Assembly: GCF_003337425.1 (NCBI RefSeq)
Contig: NZ_QPJU01000002.1
Span: forward strand, 62,001-126,000
Length of the DNA: 64,000 nucleotides
Direction of reading: 5' to 3'
Source: Extensimonas vulgaris
Lineage (GTDB): Bacteria; Pseudomonadota; Gammaproteobacteria; Burkholderiales; Burkholderiaceae_C
The notes under the pieces were generated by a model. It was not told the DNA's origin. It was given only the letters and a program-made list of their open reading frames with translations, and made no database searches. A program made the translations under genes and the position numbers. This document shows positions 18,100 to 27,285 of the stretch, piece by piece (position 1 is the stretch's first letter; each line of letters opens with the position of its first letter).

Positions 18100-19176
18100 C
18101 TATTCGGGTTTTTCGGCCTTGGTGCAGGCGTGCGGCGCAAAGTGGTCAAACGAGGCATAGCGCGCCGCCACGGGCTGGCCTTGGGCATCGATCAGGCGCA
18201 GGCCCGGCTGCGCCTCTATGCGCCCTATTCGCGTGACCGGCGTGGCGCTGGACAGCGCCGCGGCGGCGACGGCGACGCGCTGGGCGGGCGCGGCGGTGAA
18301 GAGCAGCTCGTAATCGTCACCGCCTGCGAGTGTGTAGCGGCGCAGGAATTCGCCGTCGGTTGCAGGGTCGAATTCAGAGCCAAATTGGCCTCTAACGCTT
18401 GATAGTTCTGCGTAAGCAGCTATCAATGGCGTAGTCACCGAACAGTCTATGCAAGCGCCCACGCCCGAGGCCCGCAGGATATGGCCGAGGTCGCCGAGCA
18501 GGCCGTCGCTGACGTCGATCGCGCTGCTGGCCACGCCGCGCAGCGCCAGGCCCAGCGCGACGCGCGGCGTGGGCAGCTCCAGGCGCGCGCGCGCCGCGGC
18601 GAGCACGGCGCCCGGCAGGCGCCAGTGCGCGGGCAATCGCCCCTGCAGCGCGGCGAGCGCCAGGGCAGCGTCGCCGAGCGTGCCGCTCACGTACACGTCG
18701 TCGCCGGGCCGGGCGCCGCTGCGCAGCAGGGCCTGGCCTGCGGGCACCTCGCCCAGCACCGTGATGCACAAGTTGCGCGGCCCCTGCGTGGTGTCGCCGC
18801 CCACGAGCGCGCAGCCGTGCGCGTCGGCCAGCGCGAACAGGCCGCGCGCAAAGCCCGCGAGCCAGTCTTCGTCTGCCTCGGGCAGCGCGAGTGCCAGCGT
18901 GAACGCGAGCGGCCGCGCGCCGCACGCGGCGAGGTCGGACAGGTTCACCGCGAGCGCCTTGTGCCCGAGCCGCTCGGGCGCGACGTCGGCAAAAAAATGC
19001 CGGCCCTCGACCAGCATGTCGCTCGAGACCGCCAGCTGCATGCCCGGCGCGGGCGCGAGCAGCGCGCAGTCGTCGCCCACGCCCAGCACCACACGGCCGG
19101 CCGTGCCCGGCGCGTCCGGCGCGGTTGCCGGCACGGGACGCGTGAAATAGCGCGCGATCAGCTCGAACTCTCCCAT
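18100..19176 (-). CDS. thiL: thiamine-monophosphate kinase
   Basis: The 358-residue product starts MGEFELIARYF and has the AIR-synthase-like ATP/metal motifs GVGDDCALL, VSSDMLVEGRHF, GGDTTQGP, DVSDGLLGDL and AGGDDYELLFTA, all diagnostic of ThiL. It phosphorylates thiamine phosphate to thiamine diphosphate. GAGGAG seven bases before the ATG sets the start, 25 bases after ybdK. Oddly, about 25 residues between SVTTPL and LAGGDDYELLF (including AYAELSSVRGQFGSEFD) are encoded by a copy of the dispersed repeat at 18381-18427, lengthening a loop before the last conserved motif while keeping the frame open. The catalytic motifs are intact, so the enzyme is probably active. Confidence 0.93.
   Translation of the reverse strand: MGEFELIARYFTRPVPATAPDAPGTAGRVVLGVGDDCALLAPAPGMQLAVSSDMLVEGRHFFADVAPERLGHKALAVNLSDLAACGARPLAFTLALALPEADEDWLAGFARGLFALADAHGCALVGGDTTQGPRNLCITVLGEVPAGQALLRSGARPGDDVYVSGTLGDAALALAALQGRLPAHWRLPGAVLAAARARLELPTPRVALGLALRGVASSAIDVSDGLLGDLGHILRASGVGACIDCSVTTPLIAAYAELSSVRGQFGSEFDPATDGEFLRRYTLAGGDDYELLFTAAPAQRVAVAAAALSSATPVTRIGRIEAQPGLRLIDAQGQPVAARYASFDHFAPHACTKAEKPE
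18381..18427 (-). repeat. dispersed 45-bp repeat, copy C (inside thiL, in frame)
   Basis: On the minus strand this reads ATTGATAGCTGCTTACGCAG ... GAGGCCAATTTG. It shares its two ends (AGCTGC near one side, GGCCAATTTG at the other) with the intergenic copy at 15994-16037. It is translated as part of ThiL. Confidence 0.55.
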
Positions 19177-19201
19177 GTGCGGGCTCCTCGATGGCTGGTT
19201 C

Positions 19202-20332
19202 TTACACCGCCGCGCCGCGAAAGCGCAGCGCCGCCTGGCGGCTGACTTCGGCGAGCAGCTGCTCGCGCTGCTGGCATTCGCGCAGCCAGCGCGCGTCGTT
19301 GTGGCCGGCCTCGACCTGGCTGCGCAGCAGCTGCAGCGCGGGCGTCGCACCGCGCGCCGCGGCGTGGCCGGCGATGCGCTCCATGGTCAGCAGCAGGTGT
19401 TCGCGCAGCGGCAGGTGTGCGCCGCTGGCCGGATCGACATAGACCGCGTCGAGCCCGAAGCGGCAGGCCTGGAAGCGGTTGTAGGTATAGACGAGGTAGT
19501 CGTCCTCGGCGGGCATGAAAGGCTGCTCGGCGAGGAACCACGCGCCCAGCGCCTGCACGAAGCCCGCGAGCGCGGCGGCGCGCTCTATGGTCAGCGGCGT
19601 GTCGAACACGCGAATTTCTACCGTGCCGTATTCGGGCTTGGGCCGGATGTCCCAGTAAAAATCCTTCATGCTCTTGACCACGCCGGTGCGCGTCATCTTG
19701 TCGAAATACTTCCCGAATTCATCCCAGGTCAGCACGAAGGGCGCGCGCCCCGAGAGCGGGAAGGCAAACACCGAATTGAGCCGCGCCGAGTCGAAGGCCG
19801 TGTCGTGCCCCTGCACATAGGGGCTGGACGCCGACAGCGCGATGAAGTGCGGGATGTAGCGCGACAGCCGGTGCAGCATGAGCAGCGCGGCGTCCGCGTC
19901 GGGGCAGCCGATGTGCACGTGCTGGCCGAAGATCGTGAACTGTTTGGATAGGTAGCCGTAGAGCTCGGAGAGCTCGCGAAAGCGCGGCTTGTCGTAGATG
20001 CGCCGCTCGTGCCACTGCTGGAACGGGTGCGTGCCGCCGCCGACCACGGCGATGTTGAGCTTGTCGGCGCTTTGCACGAGCGCGTTGCGGATCTGCCCGA
20101 GCTGGCCCAGCACCTCGCCGGCCGTATGGCATACGCCCGTGGAAATCTCGATCATGCTGCTCGTCATCTCGGGCACCACACTGCCGGGCAGCGCGGTCTT
20201 GTGCACCAGGCGCAGCATGTCTTCGGCGTAGGGCGCGAGGTCGTAGTCGTGCGTGTTCACGAGCTGCAGCTCCAGCTCCACGCCCAGCGTCAGCGGCTCG
20301 GAATGCGAAAAAGGCTCAAGCGGCATGGTCAT
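19202..20332 (-). CDS. ybdK: YbdK-type carboxylate-amine ligase (glutamate-cysteine ligase family 2)
   Basis: The 376-residue product belongs to the GCS2 family: [13 protein letters not shown] near the N-terminus (metal/ATP-binding glutamates), [31 protein letters not shown] and [15 protein letters not shown]. coli YbdK has weak gamma-glutamylcysteine synthetase activity; the physiological substrate is unsettled. The start overlaps the end of the antiporter gene by 17 bases and thiL follows by 25, so the three genes look co-transcribed. An ATG two codons downstream is an alternative start. Confidence 0.9.
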   Translation of the reverse strand: MTMPLEPFSHSEPLTLGVELELQLVNTHDYDLAPYAEDMLRLVHKTALPGSVVPEMTSSMIEISTGVCHTAGEVLGQLGQIRNALVQSADKLNIAVVGGGTHPFQQWHERRIYDKPRFRELSELYGYLSKQFTIFGQHVHIGCPDADAALLMLHRLSRYIPHFIALSASSPYVQGHDTAFDSARLNSVFAFPLSGRAPFVLTWDEFGKYFDKMTRTGVVKSMKDFYWDIRPKPEYGTVEIRVFDTPLTIERAAALAGFVQALGAWFLAEQPFMPAEDDYLVYTYNRFQACRFGLDAVYVDPASGAHLPLREHLLLTMERIAGHAAARGATPALQLLRSQVEAGHNDARWLRECQQREQLLAEVSRQAALRFRGAAV

Positions 20333-21617
20333 CTCCCGTGTTGTCGCGAGCTGCGTTGCCCGGCACGCGCCGCAAGAGCGGGCTCAACGGCGCCAAGCGC
20401 GCCAGAGGCCGGGGGCTCTCACCCGCACGGTACAGCGCCACCGTGGCGATCATCGCACCCAGCAGCTCCATGAGCAAAATCGCCGGCAGCGCCACGCGCG
20501 CGATCTGCGCGCCCGTGCCCGGCGCGGCGCTCGCAAACTGCGACACCAGCAGCAGCGCCACGGCAGACATGGGCGTGAGCGCACCGCCCATCCAGAACGC
20601 CTGCTTCCAGCTCGCACCGCTGCCCACCGTGCCCAGTGCCACGCCCACGATCTTCGCGAACAGGCGCACGGCCACGAGCGTAAGCGCGAGCTGGGTCACA
20701 GCCGCATCCCAATCGGCCTGCGCGGCCACGGCCGAGACCAGCACGAACATCAGCATGCCCAGCAGCGAAGCCGCGCTGCCCGGCTGGCGCGGCCAGGCCC
20801 AGGGGCGCGGGTAGATCTGCTTGAGCAGCATGCCCGCGAGCAGCGCCGCGAGCGGCGCCGAGCCCCCCAGGTGCGCGGCCACGGCCGCCGCCGCGGCGAT
20901 CAGCGCGAGCAGCAGCACGGCGGTGTTCTCGCCCGTGGGGCTCATCCAGCGCAGCGCCAGGCGCAGCGCAAGCGCAAGCAGCGCCGCCACCACGATGGAC
21001 ACGCCCAGCACCACGAGCACGGGAAACACCGTGCCCAGCAAGCCCTCGCTCGGGCGGTTCATCTGCCCGGCACGCGCCGAGCCCAGCGCCAATGCCCACA
21101 GCGAGGAGAGCGTGGCGAGCACCGTGGCGCGGTCGGTCACCGGGCCCGTGGCGCGCGTGTCGGCCACCACGCGCACGAGCACCGCGGGCGAGGCCGCGAT
21201 CGCCACGAGCGCGAGCGGCCTGGCCACCTGCGCTGGCACCTCCAGCCAGCGCAGCGCCGCATAGACGGCAAAGTAGGTCAGCGCCGATTCGAGCAGGCTT
21301 TGCACGAGCACCATGGGGTTGTGGCGAAACCAGCGCAGCGGAATGCGCCCGCCACATTCGAACAGCACCACGGCCAGGCTCAATTCGAGCAGGAACAGCG
21401 CTATGCCCTGCAGCGGCCAGACCGCGCCGTTGAAGCCCGCGAGCCCCGCGAGCGTGCCGGCCGCGGCGTAGCCCAGCACTTGCGGCAGCCCGAGGGCACG
21501 CTGGCACCACGAGCCCGCCACTGCAGCGACGGCCAGCAGCAGCGACCACTGCACCACCGGCAGCCCGGCAGAAGGGCGCAGCCACTGCGCCCAGAAATCC
21601 ACGATGGCGTTCATCAT
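20316..21617 (-). CDS. cation:proton antiporter (CPA2/KefB-like membrane domain)
   Basis: The 433-residue product has about 11-12 hydrophobic helices without a C-terminal TrkA-N domain. Typical segments are [45 protein letters not shown] and a late [16 protein letters not shown]. The family exchanges Na+ or K+ for protons at the inner membrane. AAAGGAG ten bases before ATG 21617 sets the start (a second ATG follows at once). Together with ybdK it forms a pair of a glutathione-type ligase and a Kef-like transporter; Kef channels are glutathione-gated in E. coli, but no regulatory domain is visible here, so that link is only suggestive. Confidence 0.87.
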   Translation of the reverse strand: MMNAIVDFWAQWLRPSAGLPVVQWSLLLAVAAVAGSWCQRALGLPQVLGYAAAGTLAGLAGFNGAVWPLQGIALFLLELSLAVVLFECGGRIPLRWFRHNPMVLVQSLLESALTYFAVYAALRWLEVPAQVARPLALVAIAASPAVLVRVVADTRATGPVTDRATVLATLSSLWALALGSARAGQMNRPSEGLLGTVFPVLVVLGVSIVVAALLALALRLALRWMSPTGENTAVLLLALIAAAAAVAAHLGGSAPLAALLAGMLLKQIYPRPWAWPRQPGSAASLLGMLMFVLVSAVAAQADWDAAVTQLALTLVAVRLFAKIVGVALGTVGSGASWKQAFWMGGALTPMSAVALLLVSQFASAAPGTGAQIARVALPAILLMELLGAMIATVALYRAGESPRPLARLAPLSPLLRRVPGNAARDNTGDDHAA

Positions 21618-21718
21618 CTTGCGCAAACTCCTTTCTTTTTTCAGCAAGCGCCGGAGCCGCAGTGGCGCCGCCGGGGGCGCATCACGTCGGCCCGAAATGC
21701 CCGCAGCCAAAGGGCCGC

Positions 21719-23782
21719 TCAGGCCGCGCTGCGCGGCGGCAGGAAGAAACTCAGCGGCGCGCGGCGCCAGCGTGCGCGCAGCGCGGCATAAACCCGTGCG
21801 CGCTCCACACCCGTGACGTTGCGCGCGCGCAGCGCCACACGAAAAGCCAGGTAAAAACTCACGCCCACATTGAGCGCGCCGATCAGCGGCAAAGTGGCAA
21901 CGGCCCACCACAAGGCGCTGTGCTGCACCACCTGCCAGCCGAGCGCGGCACAGGCCGCGGCCACCTGGCCCGTGGAGAGTGTGACATGGCGCACGTCCAG
22001 ACCCAAACCAAAAAACCCTGCAAGCGCGGGCACCAAACCGAGCATGAAGCCCAACGACACGTTCGCCGCGAGGCCCGAGACGTTGTGGCGCAAGAACTGC
22101 GCCCAGCGCGCCGCACGTGCGGCGCCCAGGCGCGCCGTGATGCCAGGGTGGAAGCGCAGCGCCGAGTCGAGCCGGTAGAGCACGAAAGCGTTTTCCGCCC
22201 AGCCCGCGACGATGCTCGAGGCAAAGAGCAGCACGCCCGTCAATGCCGCAAACCCCAGCGAGGGCCCGAGCAGGTGCAGCGACTCCAGCACATGCTTTGC
22301 CTGCGCGGTGCTGATGACTGGCGCCCCCGTGACCCAGGCGAGCAGCGCCGCGAGCGCCAGCACCGCCGGAAACACCACGAGCACGTTGCCCAGCACCGCC
22401 GCCACCTGCGAACGCACGAGGTGCGTGACTTCATCGACGAACGATTCCACCGCCTCCCCGGCCCCCAGCTCGTCCAATTTGGCGGCCATCGCCGGCGCCG
22501 TCATCGCGGGCTGTTTGGTGGCGACGGTGCAGTGCAGCAGCTGGATCAGCACGAAGCTCAGCGCGTAATTCATGCCCGCCCAGAAGCCGCCCCAGAACGG
22601 CGACAAGGCAAGCGCGTAGATGCCGAACTTCAGCAGCGTGGTCGGCGCCATGAGCGCGCCGCCGCCTGCGGCCATGCGCAGCATGGCGCGGTATTCGTGC
22701 GGCGTGCGCGTGATGTAGTGCTCGCCCGTCTCGGCGCTGCGCTCGGCAATGCGCGCGGACAGCAGCGAGGCATTGGTGGCAAATAGCGCGCGCAGGCTGC
22801 GCCGCTGCTGTTGCACCTGCACGAGCTGCGCCAGCAGGCGCGCTGCGGCCTGCGCGGGCTGTGGCGCGAGCAGGCAGTCGAGCAGGGCACGCACGCGCAC
22901 GATGCGCTCGCGCAGCTGGCGCAGGCGAAACACCAGCCCCACCGAAATGCCCTCGTCCTCGAAGTGTGCGTACACCGTGGCCGCCGCGGCGCGGCAGGCT
23001 TCGAGGCGTGCGCGCAGCTGCTGCGCCGTGGCCTGCAGGCGCTCGGGCGTGCGCAGCGGGTGCAGCACTTCCACGCGCAGGCTCTCCACCTCGCGGATCA
23101 GCGCATGAAAAGGCTGGTCGGCACGTGCCTGCGCGCTCATGCGCAGGCGCAGCTCGGGCGCGAAGCCGGTCGCCAGAATCTGCCCCGCGCAGTAGGTCAT
23201 GGCGTCGAGCAGCGTGCGCTGCCACAGCGTGGGGCCGGCGGCGTCCTGTGCGCTCTCGGTCTGCGCGCCCTCGGGCGTTGCTTCAGTGATTGGCGTCAGC
23301 AGCGCCTGCAAGCGCGCGAGCAAATCTACCTCCAGCGCCTGCAGCCACTGCGCATCGAAGGGGCCTGGCAGCGCGAGCGCGAACAGCTCGGCCGCGTCTA
23401 TGGTCTCGGGGCTGTGCGGCAGCAGGCGCTCGCGCAGGCGCGCGCCGAGCTCGCTGAGCAGCGCCGTGCGCGGCGCAAAGCCGAAGTCGGCCAGCAGCGT
23501 GGTCACGTCCACGGTTTCGAGCAGCAAGGCCCAGCAGGCTTGCAGGCGCGCGCGCAGCGGCGGGCGGGCTTGCACGGCATCGATGAACAAGCCCAGCCGG
23601 TCGAGCGCAGCGGGCACCGAATCCTGCGCGCCGCGCACCCACGCGAGCAGCCCGAGCAGCCAGAGGTGGCGCGCGACCAGGCCGGCTTGCGGCTGCAGCA
23701 AGGTGTCGGGCTGCGGCGGCGCGGGAGGCTCCAGCGCCGCGAGCAGCGCGGCCAGATCGGGAGTGGGGCGGCGCTTCGTCAA
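21719..23782 (-). CDS. site-specific recombinase (Gcr) family membrane protein
   Basis: The 687-residue product matches the family annotated as site-specific recombinase Gcr (named from Neisseria). The N-terminal 400 residues are helical and Leu/Ala/Gln-rich; after that come several membrane helices (LLKFGIYALALSPFWGGFWAG, VLGNVLVVFPAVLALAALLAW, VSLGFMLGLVPALAGFFGLG). There is no tyrosine or serine recombinase catalytic motif, and the helices argue for an inner-membrane protein, so the family name should be treated with caution. Its ATG overlaps the apaG stop as ATGA. A gap of 101 bases separates it from the antiporter. Confidence 0.85.
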   Translation of the reverse strand: MTKRRPTPDLAALLAALEPPAPPQPDTLLQPQAGLVARHLWLLGLLAWVRGAQDSVPAALDRLGLFIDAVQARPPLRARLQACWALLLETVDVTTLLADFGFAPRTALLSELGARLRERLLPHSPETIDAAELFALALPGPFDAQWLQALEVDLLARLQALLTPITEATPEGAQTESAQDAAGPTLWQRTLLDAMTYCAGQILATGFAPELRLRMSAQARADQPFHALIREVESLRVEVLHPLRTPERLQATAQQLRARLEACRAAAATVYAHFEDEGISVGLVFRLRQLRERIVRVRALLDCLLAPQPAQAAARLLAQLVQVQQQRRSLRALFATNASLLSARIAERSAETGEHYITRTPHEYRAMLRMAAGGGALMAPTTLLKFGIYALALSPFWGGFWAGMNYALSFVLIQLLHCTVATKQPAMTAPAMAAKLDELGAGEAVESFVDEVTHLVRSQVAAVLGNVLVVFPAVLALAALLAWVTGAPVISTAQAKHVLESLHLLGPSLGFAALTGVLLFASSIVAGWAENAFVLYRLDSALRFHPGITARLGAARAARWAQFLRHNVSGLAANVSLGFMLGLVPALAGFFGLGLDVRHVTLSTGQVAAACAALGWQVVQHSALWWAVATLPLIGALNVGVSFYLAFRVALRARNVTGVERARVYAALRARWRRAPLSFFLPPRSAA

Positions 23783-24213
23783 TGCAATACCCGTCCCTTG
23801 GAGCTTGCGCCCGGTGCGTCGGGGTCGGCGGCTTCGAGCACGAACAGGGGAATCTCGCAGTCGAACGGCGTGCCGTCCTCGCCCACGCAGAAGTAGTGGC
23901 CGTGCATGGTGCCGCTCGCGGTGCGCAGGCTGCAGCCGCTCGTGTACTGGAAGGATTCGCCCGGCTGCAGCAGCGGCTGCTGGCCGACCACGCCCAGGCC
24001 TTTGACCTCTTCGGTGTGGCCGTGCGCGTCGCAGATGACCCAGCGCCGCGCGATCAACTGCGCGGGCGCCGTGCCGGTGTTCGTGATGGTGATGGTGTAG
24101 GCGAAGCGGAATATGCCCGCGCCGGGCGCGGACTCTTCGGGCAGGTATTCAGGCTCGGCCGCGACGGCGAAGCGGTACGTGGGCTGGGGATGTTTGGACG
24201 CTGGCTTGGACAT
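23779..24213 (-). CDS. apaG: ApaG domain protein (Co2+/Mg2+ efflux-associated)
   Basis: The 144-residue product has the ApaG immunoglobulin-like fold: YRFAVAAEPEYLPEES, FRFAYTITITNTGTAPAQLIARRW, GVVGQQPLLQPGESFQYTSG and the conserved GTMHGHYFCVGEDGTPF. ApaG mutants in enterobacteria show altered divalent cation resistance; the biochemical role is unclear. A roughly 20-residue C-terminal tail extends past the usual 124-residue length. ATG 24213 starts MSKPASK; no strong ribosome site is present. The stop overlaps the recombinase-family gene by ATGA. Confidence 0.92.
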   Translation of the reverse strand: MSKPASKHPQPTYRFAVAAEPEYLPEESAPGAGIFRFAYTITITNTGTAPAQLIARRWVICDAHGHTEEVKGLGVVGQQPLLQPGESFQYTSGCSLRTASGTMHGHYFCVGEDGTPFDCEIPLFVLEAADPDAPGASSKGRVLH

Positions 24214-24260
24214 GCGGCGATGGTAACGGCGCAGGCCGGAGGCTTGCACGGCCTGCCGGC

Positions 24261-24281
24261 ATTACCCATTACCCATTACCC
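24261..24281. repeat. three tandem 7-bp units at the end of the GMC gene
   Basis: The unit ATTACCC occurs three times in a row on the plus strand. The stop codon of the oxidoreductase gene falls inside the third copy, so slippage here would change only the extreme C-terminus and stop position. Confidence 0.6.
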
Positions 24282-25946
24282 GCGCGCCGCAAGAATCCAC
24301 TCGGCCGCCTTTTCGGCCAGCATGAGCGTGGGCGAGTTGGTGTTGCCGCTCGTGATGGTGGGCATGGCGCCCGCATCGACCACGCGCAGGCCGGCCACGC
24401 CGCGCACGCGCAGCTCAGGGTCGAGCACGGCCATGGGGTCGTCCGCGCGCCCCATTTTGGTCGTGCCCACGGGGTGGAAGATGGTGGTGGCGATGTCGCC
24501 CGCGAGGCGCGCGAGCTCCTCGTCGCTCTGGTACTGCGGGCCGGGCTTCCATTCCTGCGGCTGGTACTTTTGCAGCGCGGGCTGGGCGACGATGCGGCGC
24601 GTCACGCGCAGGCTGTCGGCCGCCACCTGGCGGTCTTCGGGCGTGCTCAGGTAGCACGGCGCGATCGCGGGCGCGTCGGTGAATTGCGCGCTGCGGATCT
24701 GCACCGTGCCGCGGCTCGTGGGGTTGAGGTTGCACACGCTCGCCGTGAAGGCGGGAAAGCGGTGCAGCGGCTCGCCGAAGGCGTCGAGCGAGAGCGGCTG
24801 CACGTGGTATTCGAGGTTGGGGTGCGCCAGCTCGGGGCGGCTGCGCGTGAACGCGCCGAGCTGCGAGGGCGCCATGCTCATGGGGCCGCTGCGCCACAGC
24901 GCGTATTCGAGGCCGATGCGCGCCTTGCCCCAGAGCGAGTGAACCAGCGTGTTGAGCGTGCGCGCGCCCTGCACCTTGAAGACGGCGCGGATTTGCAAGT
25001 GATCCTGCAGATTCGCGCCCACGCCGGGCAGATCGTGCAGCACCGCGATGCCGTGGCGCTGCAGCAGCGCGCCCGGGCCTATGCCCGAGAGCTGCAAAAG
25101 CTGCGGCGAGTTGACCGCGCCCGCGCTCAGGATGAGCTCGCGCGCGGCGTGCGCCGTGACCATCTCCTGGCCCGTCCAGACCTGCACGCCGCTACAGCGC
25201 AGGCTGCCGTCGGGCTGGCGCTGCACGAGCAGGCGGCTGGCCTGCGCGCCCGTCCACATCTCGAAGTTCGGCCGGCCGTAGCACGCGGGGCGCAGGAAGG
25301 CCTTGGCGGTGTTCCAGCGCCAGCCGTCTTTTTGGTTGACCTCGAAGTAGCCCACGCCCTCGTTGTCGCCGCGGTTGAAGTCGTCGGTCGCGCGGATGCC
25401 GGCCTGCTGCGCGGCCTGCGCGAAGGCGTCGAGGATGTCCCAGCGCAGGCGCTGCTTTTCGACGCGCCACTCGCCCGTGCTGCCCAGGCGCCGGTGGCCG
25501 TGCAGGCGCGCGAAGTCTTCGCTCGCGGTCTCGGGGCGGTCGAGCCGCCAGTGGTCTTCGTGGCGGCGAAAGTAGGGCAGCACCGCGTCCCAGCGCCAGC
25601 GTGCATCGCCGGTGAGCGCGGCCCACTGGTCGTAGTCGCGCGCCTGGCCGCGCATGTAGATCATGCCGTTGATGCTGCTGCAGCCACCCAGCACCTTGCC
25701 GCGCGGGTAGCGCAGCTGGCGGCCATTGAGTCCGGGGTCGGGCTCGGTCTGGTAGAGCCAGTCGGTGCGCGGGTTGCCTATGCAGTAGAGGTAGCCCACG
25801 GGGATGTGAATCCAGGGGTAGTCGTCCTTGCGGCCGGCCTCGATCAGCAGCACGCGGCTGCGCCCGTCGGCGCTCAGGCGGTTGCACAGCAGGGCACCGG
25901 CAGTGCCGCCGCCGATGACGATGTAGTCGAAGGTGGTGTCGCTCAT
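24276..25946 (-). CDS. GMC-family FAD-dependent oxidoreductase (alcohol/choline dehydrogenase type)
   Basis: The 556-residue product has the FAD-binding GGGTAGALLCNRL near the N-terminus, GMC signature 1 (GKVLGGCSSINGMIYMRG), signature 2 (GAVNSPQLLQLSGIGP) and the C-terminal GTTKMG ... GNTNSPTLMLAEKAA region with its active-site His/Asn. Such enzymes oxidise primary alcohols, choline or polyethylene glycol using flavin. It starts MSDTTFDYIVIGG at ATG 25946; longer frames run into the divergent promoter region shared with mlaE. No aldehyde dehydrogenase partner is adjacent, so the substrate remains open. Confidence 0.9.
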   Translation of the reverse strand: MSDTTFDYIVIGGGTAGALLCNRLSADGRSRVLLIEAGRKDDYPWIHIPVGYLYCIGNPRTDWLYQTEPDPGLNGRQLRYPRGKVLGGCSSINGMIYMRGQARDYDQWAALTGDARWRWDAVLPYFRRHEDHWRLDRPETASEDFARLHGHRRLGSTGEWRVEKQRLRWDILDAFAQAAQQAGIRATDDFNRGDNEGVGYFEVNQKDGWRWNTAKAFLRPACYGRPNFEMWTGAQASRLLVQRQPDGSLRCSGVQVWTGQEMVTAHAARELILSAGAVNSPQLLQLSGIGPGALLQRHGIAVLHDLPGVGANLQDHLQIRAVFKVQGARTLNTLVHSLWGKARIGLEYALWRSGPMSMAPSQLGAFTRSRPELAHPNLEYHVQPLSLDAFGEPLHRFPAFTASVCNLNPTSRGTVQIRSAQFTDAPAIAPCYLSTPEDRQVAADSLRVTRRIVAQPALQKYQPQEWKPGPQYQSDEELARLAGDIATTIFHPVGTTKMGRADDPMAVLDPELRVRGVAGLRVVDAGAMPTITSGNTNSPTLMLAEKAAEWILAARG

Positions 25947-26154
25947 GGCAAAGAGAGGGTAGAAGGTCTGCAAGATGGTAGCGCCACGCCGGCCATACTT
26001 CCTTGCTGCTTCCTTGATTCCGCCGAACGCTATCGTATATGAAGCTGCCGTGGCAGTATCTACAAGGGCTGGAGGCGAATTTTTCTCAAATTCCTGCGCG
26101 CGCCGAAACCCGCTGCCGCGCTCGGGCACGCAAGTTCGTTACCATGCTTTACCG
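25947..26154. promoter_or_regulatory. divergent intergenic region between the GMC gene and mlaE
   Basis: These 208 bases lie between divergent genes and should hold promoters for both. The best plus-strand candidate is TTGATT (26014-26019), 16 bases, then TATATG (26036-26041), pointing to mlaE. I see no clear operator. Confidence 0.35.
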
Positions 26155-27285
26155 ATGAACGACGCCGCCCCCCGCATCCTTTTGGTCGATACGCCGCAAG
26201 GCCCTTGCGCGCAACTGCTGGGGCGCTGGGGCGCGGCCGAGTTCGGGCAGCGGGCGCAATGGCGTGCGCTGCAGGCCCAGTTGCGCGCCTGCCCGGGGCA
26301 AGGGCCGCAGGCGCCGGGCTGGGACTTGCGCAGCGTGCAATGGCTCGATCACGTCGGCGCGCAGCTGTTGTGGAACCACTGGGGCCGCACTTGGCCGCAG
26401 CGCCTGCAGCTCACCGATGCGCAGCGCGCCATGCTCGAGCGCGTCGCGCGCTTCACGACCGCAGCGCCGCCGCCCGCGCGCTGGAGCGCGGCGGCGCAGA
26501 TCGATGGGCTGGGCGTGCTGGTGCTGCGCGGGCTGGGCCACGCGCTGCAGCTGCTGGAGCTCGTGGGGCAGCTCGCGCTCGACCTGCTGCGCCTGGTGCG
26601 CGCGCCGCGCCGCGCGCCCTGGCGCGACATGTCGGGCCACGTGTACCGCATGGGCGCCACGGCCTTGCCGATCACGGCGCTCGTGGGTTTTTTGATCGGC
26701 GTGGTGCTGGCCTATCTGCTGTCGCTGCAGCTGCGCCAGTTCGGCGCCGAATCGTTCATCGTCAACATCCTGGGGGTTTCGCTGATCCGCGAGCTCGGCC
26801 CCATGCTCGGCGCGATTTTGGTCGCGGGGCGCTCGGGCTCGGCGATCACGGCGCAGATCGGCGTGATGCGCGTGACCGAGGAGCTCGACGCCATGCGCGT
26901 GATGGGCATCCCGCACGGCTTTCGCCTGGTGCTGCCGCGCGCGCTCGCGCTCGCGCTGGCCATGCCGCTCATCAGCGTGTGGACCACGCTCGCGGCGCTG
27001 ACCGGCGGCATGCTCGCGGCCGACGTTTCCATGGGCGTCTCGCCCGCGTACTTCGTGCAGGCGCTGCCCGCCGCGGTGAAGTTCTCGAACCTGACGCTGG
27101 CGCTCGCCAAATCGGTGGTGTTTGGCCTTTTGATCGCGCTCATAGGCTGCCACTGGGGCCTGCGCGTGAAGCCCAACACGCAGAGCCTGGGCGAAGGCAC
27201 GACGGCCTCGGTCGTGACCTCGGTCACCATGGTGATCCTCGTCGATGCGCTGTTCGCCGTGGCGTTCAAGAACATAGGAATTTGA
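26155..27285 (+). CDS. mlaE: MlaE-family ABC transporter permease with N-terminal STAS-like domain
   Basis: The 376-residue product has an N-terminal soluble domain of about 110 residues resembling a degenerate STAS (MlaB-like) domain, followed by an MlaE permease with about five helices. Conserved permease motifs include GFLIGVVLAYLLSLQLRQFG, LIRELGPMLGAILVAGRSGS and EELDAMRVMGIPHGFRLVLP. It forms the inner-membrane core of a Mla/MCE lipid transporter with the ATPase and MCE protein downstream. The fusion explains why no separate mlaB gene is seen. Its stop overlaps the mlaF start (TGATG). The start at ATG 26155 has no strong ribosome site but gives a normal STAS N-terminus. Confidence 0.92.
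   Translation: MNDAAPRILLVDTPQGPCAQLLGRWGAAEFGQRAQWRALQAQLRACPGQGPQAPGWDLRSVQWLDHVGAQLLWNHWGRTWPQRLQLTDAQRAMLERVARFTTAAPPPARWSAAAQIDGLGVLVLRGLGHALQLLELVGQLALDLLRLVRAPRRAPWRDMSGHVYRMGATALPITALVGFLIGVVLAYLLSLQLRQFGAESFIVNILGVSLIRELGPMLGAILVAGRSGSAITAQIGVMRVTEELDAMRVMGIPHGFRLVLPRALALALAMPLISVWTTLAALTGGMLAADVSMGVSPAYFVQALPAAVKFSNLTLALAKSVVFGLLIALIGCHWGLRVKPNTQSLGEGTTASVVTSVTMVILVDALFAVAFKNIGI

Noticed and set aside
21719-23782. Treating the Gcr-family protein as an active recombinase of the prophage
   Set aside because: It has membrane helices, no catalytic recombinase motif and lies in a host operon far from the phage end.
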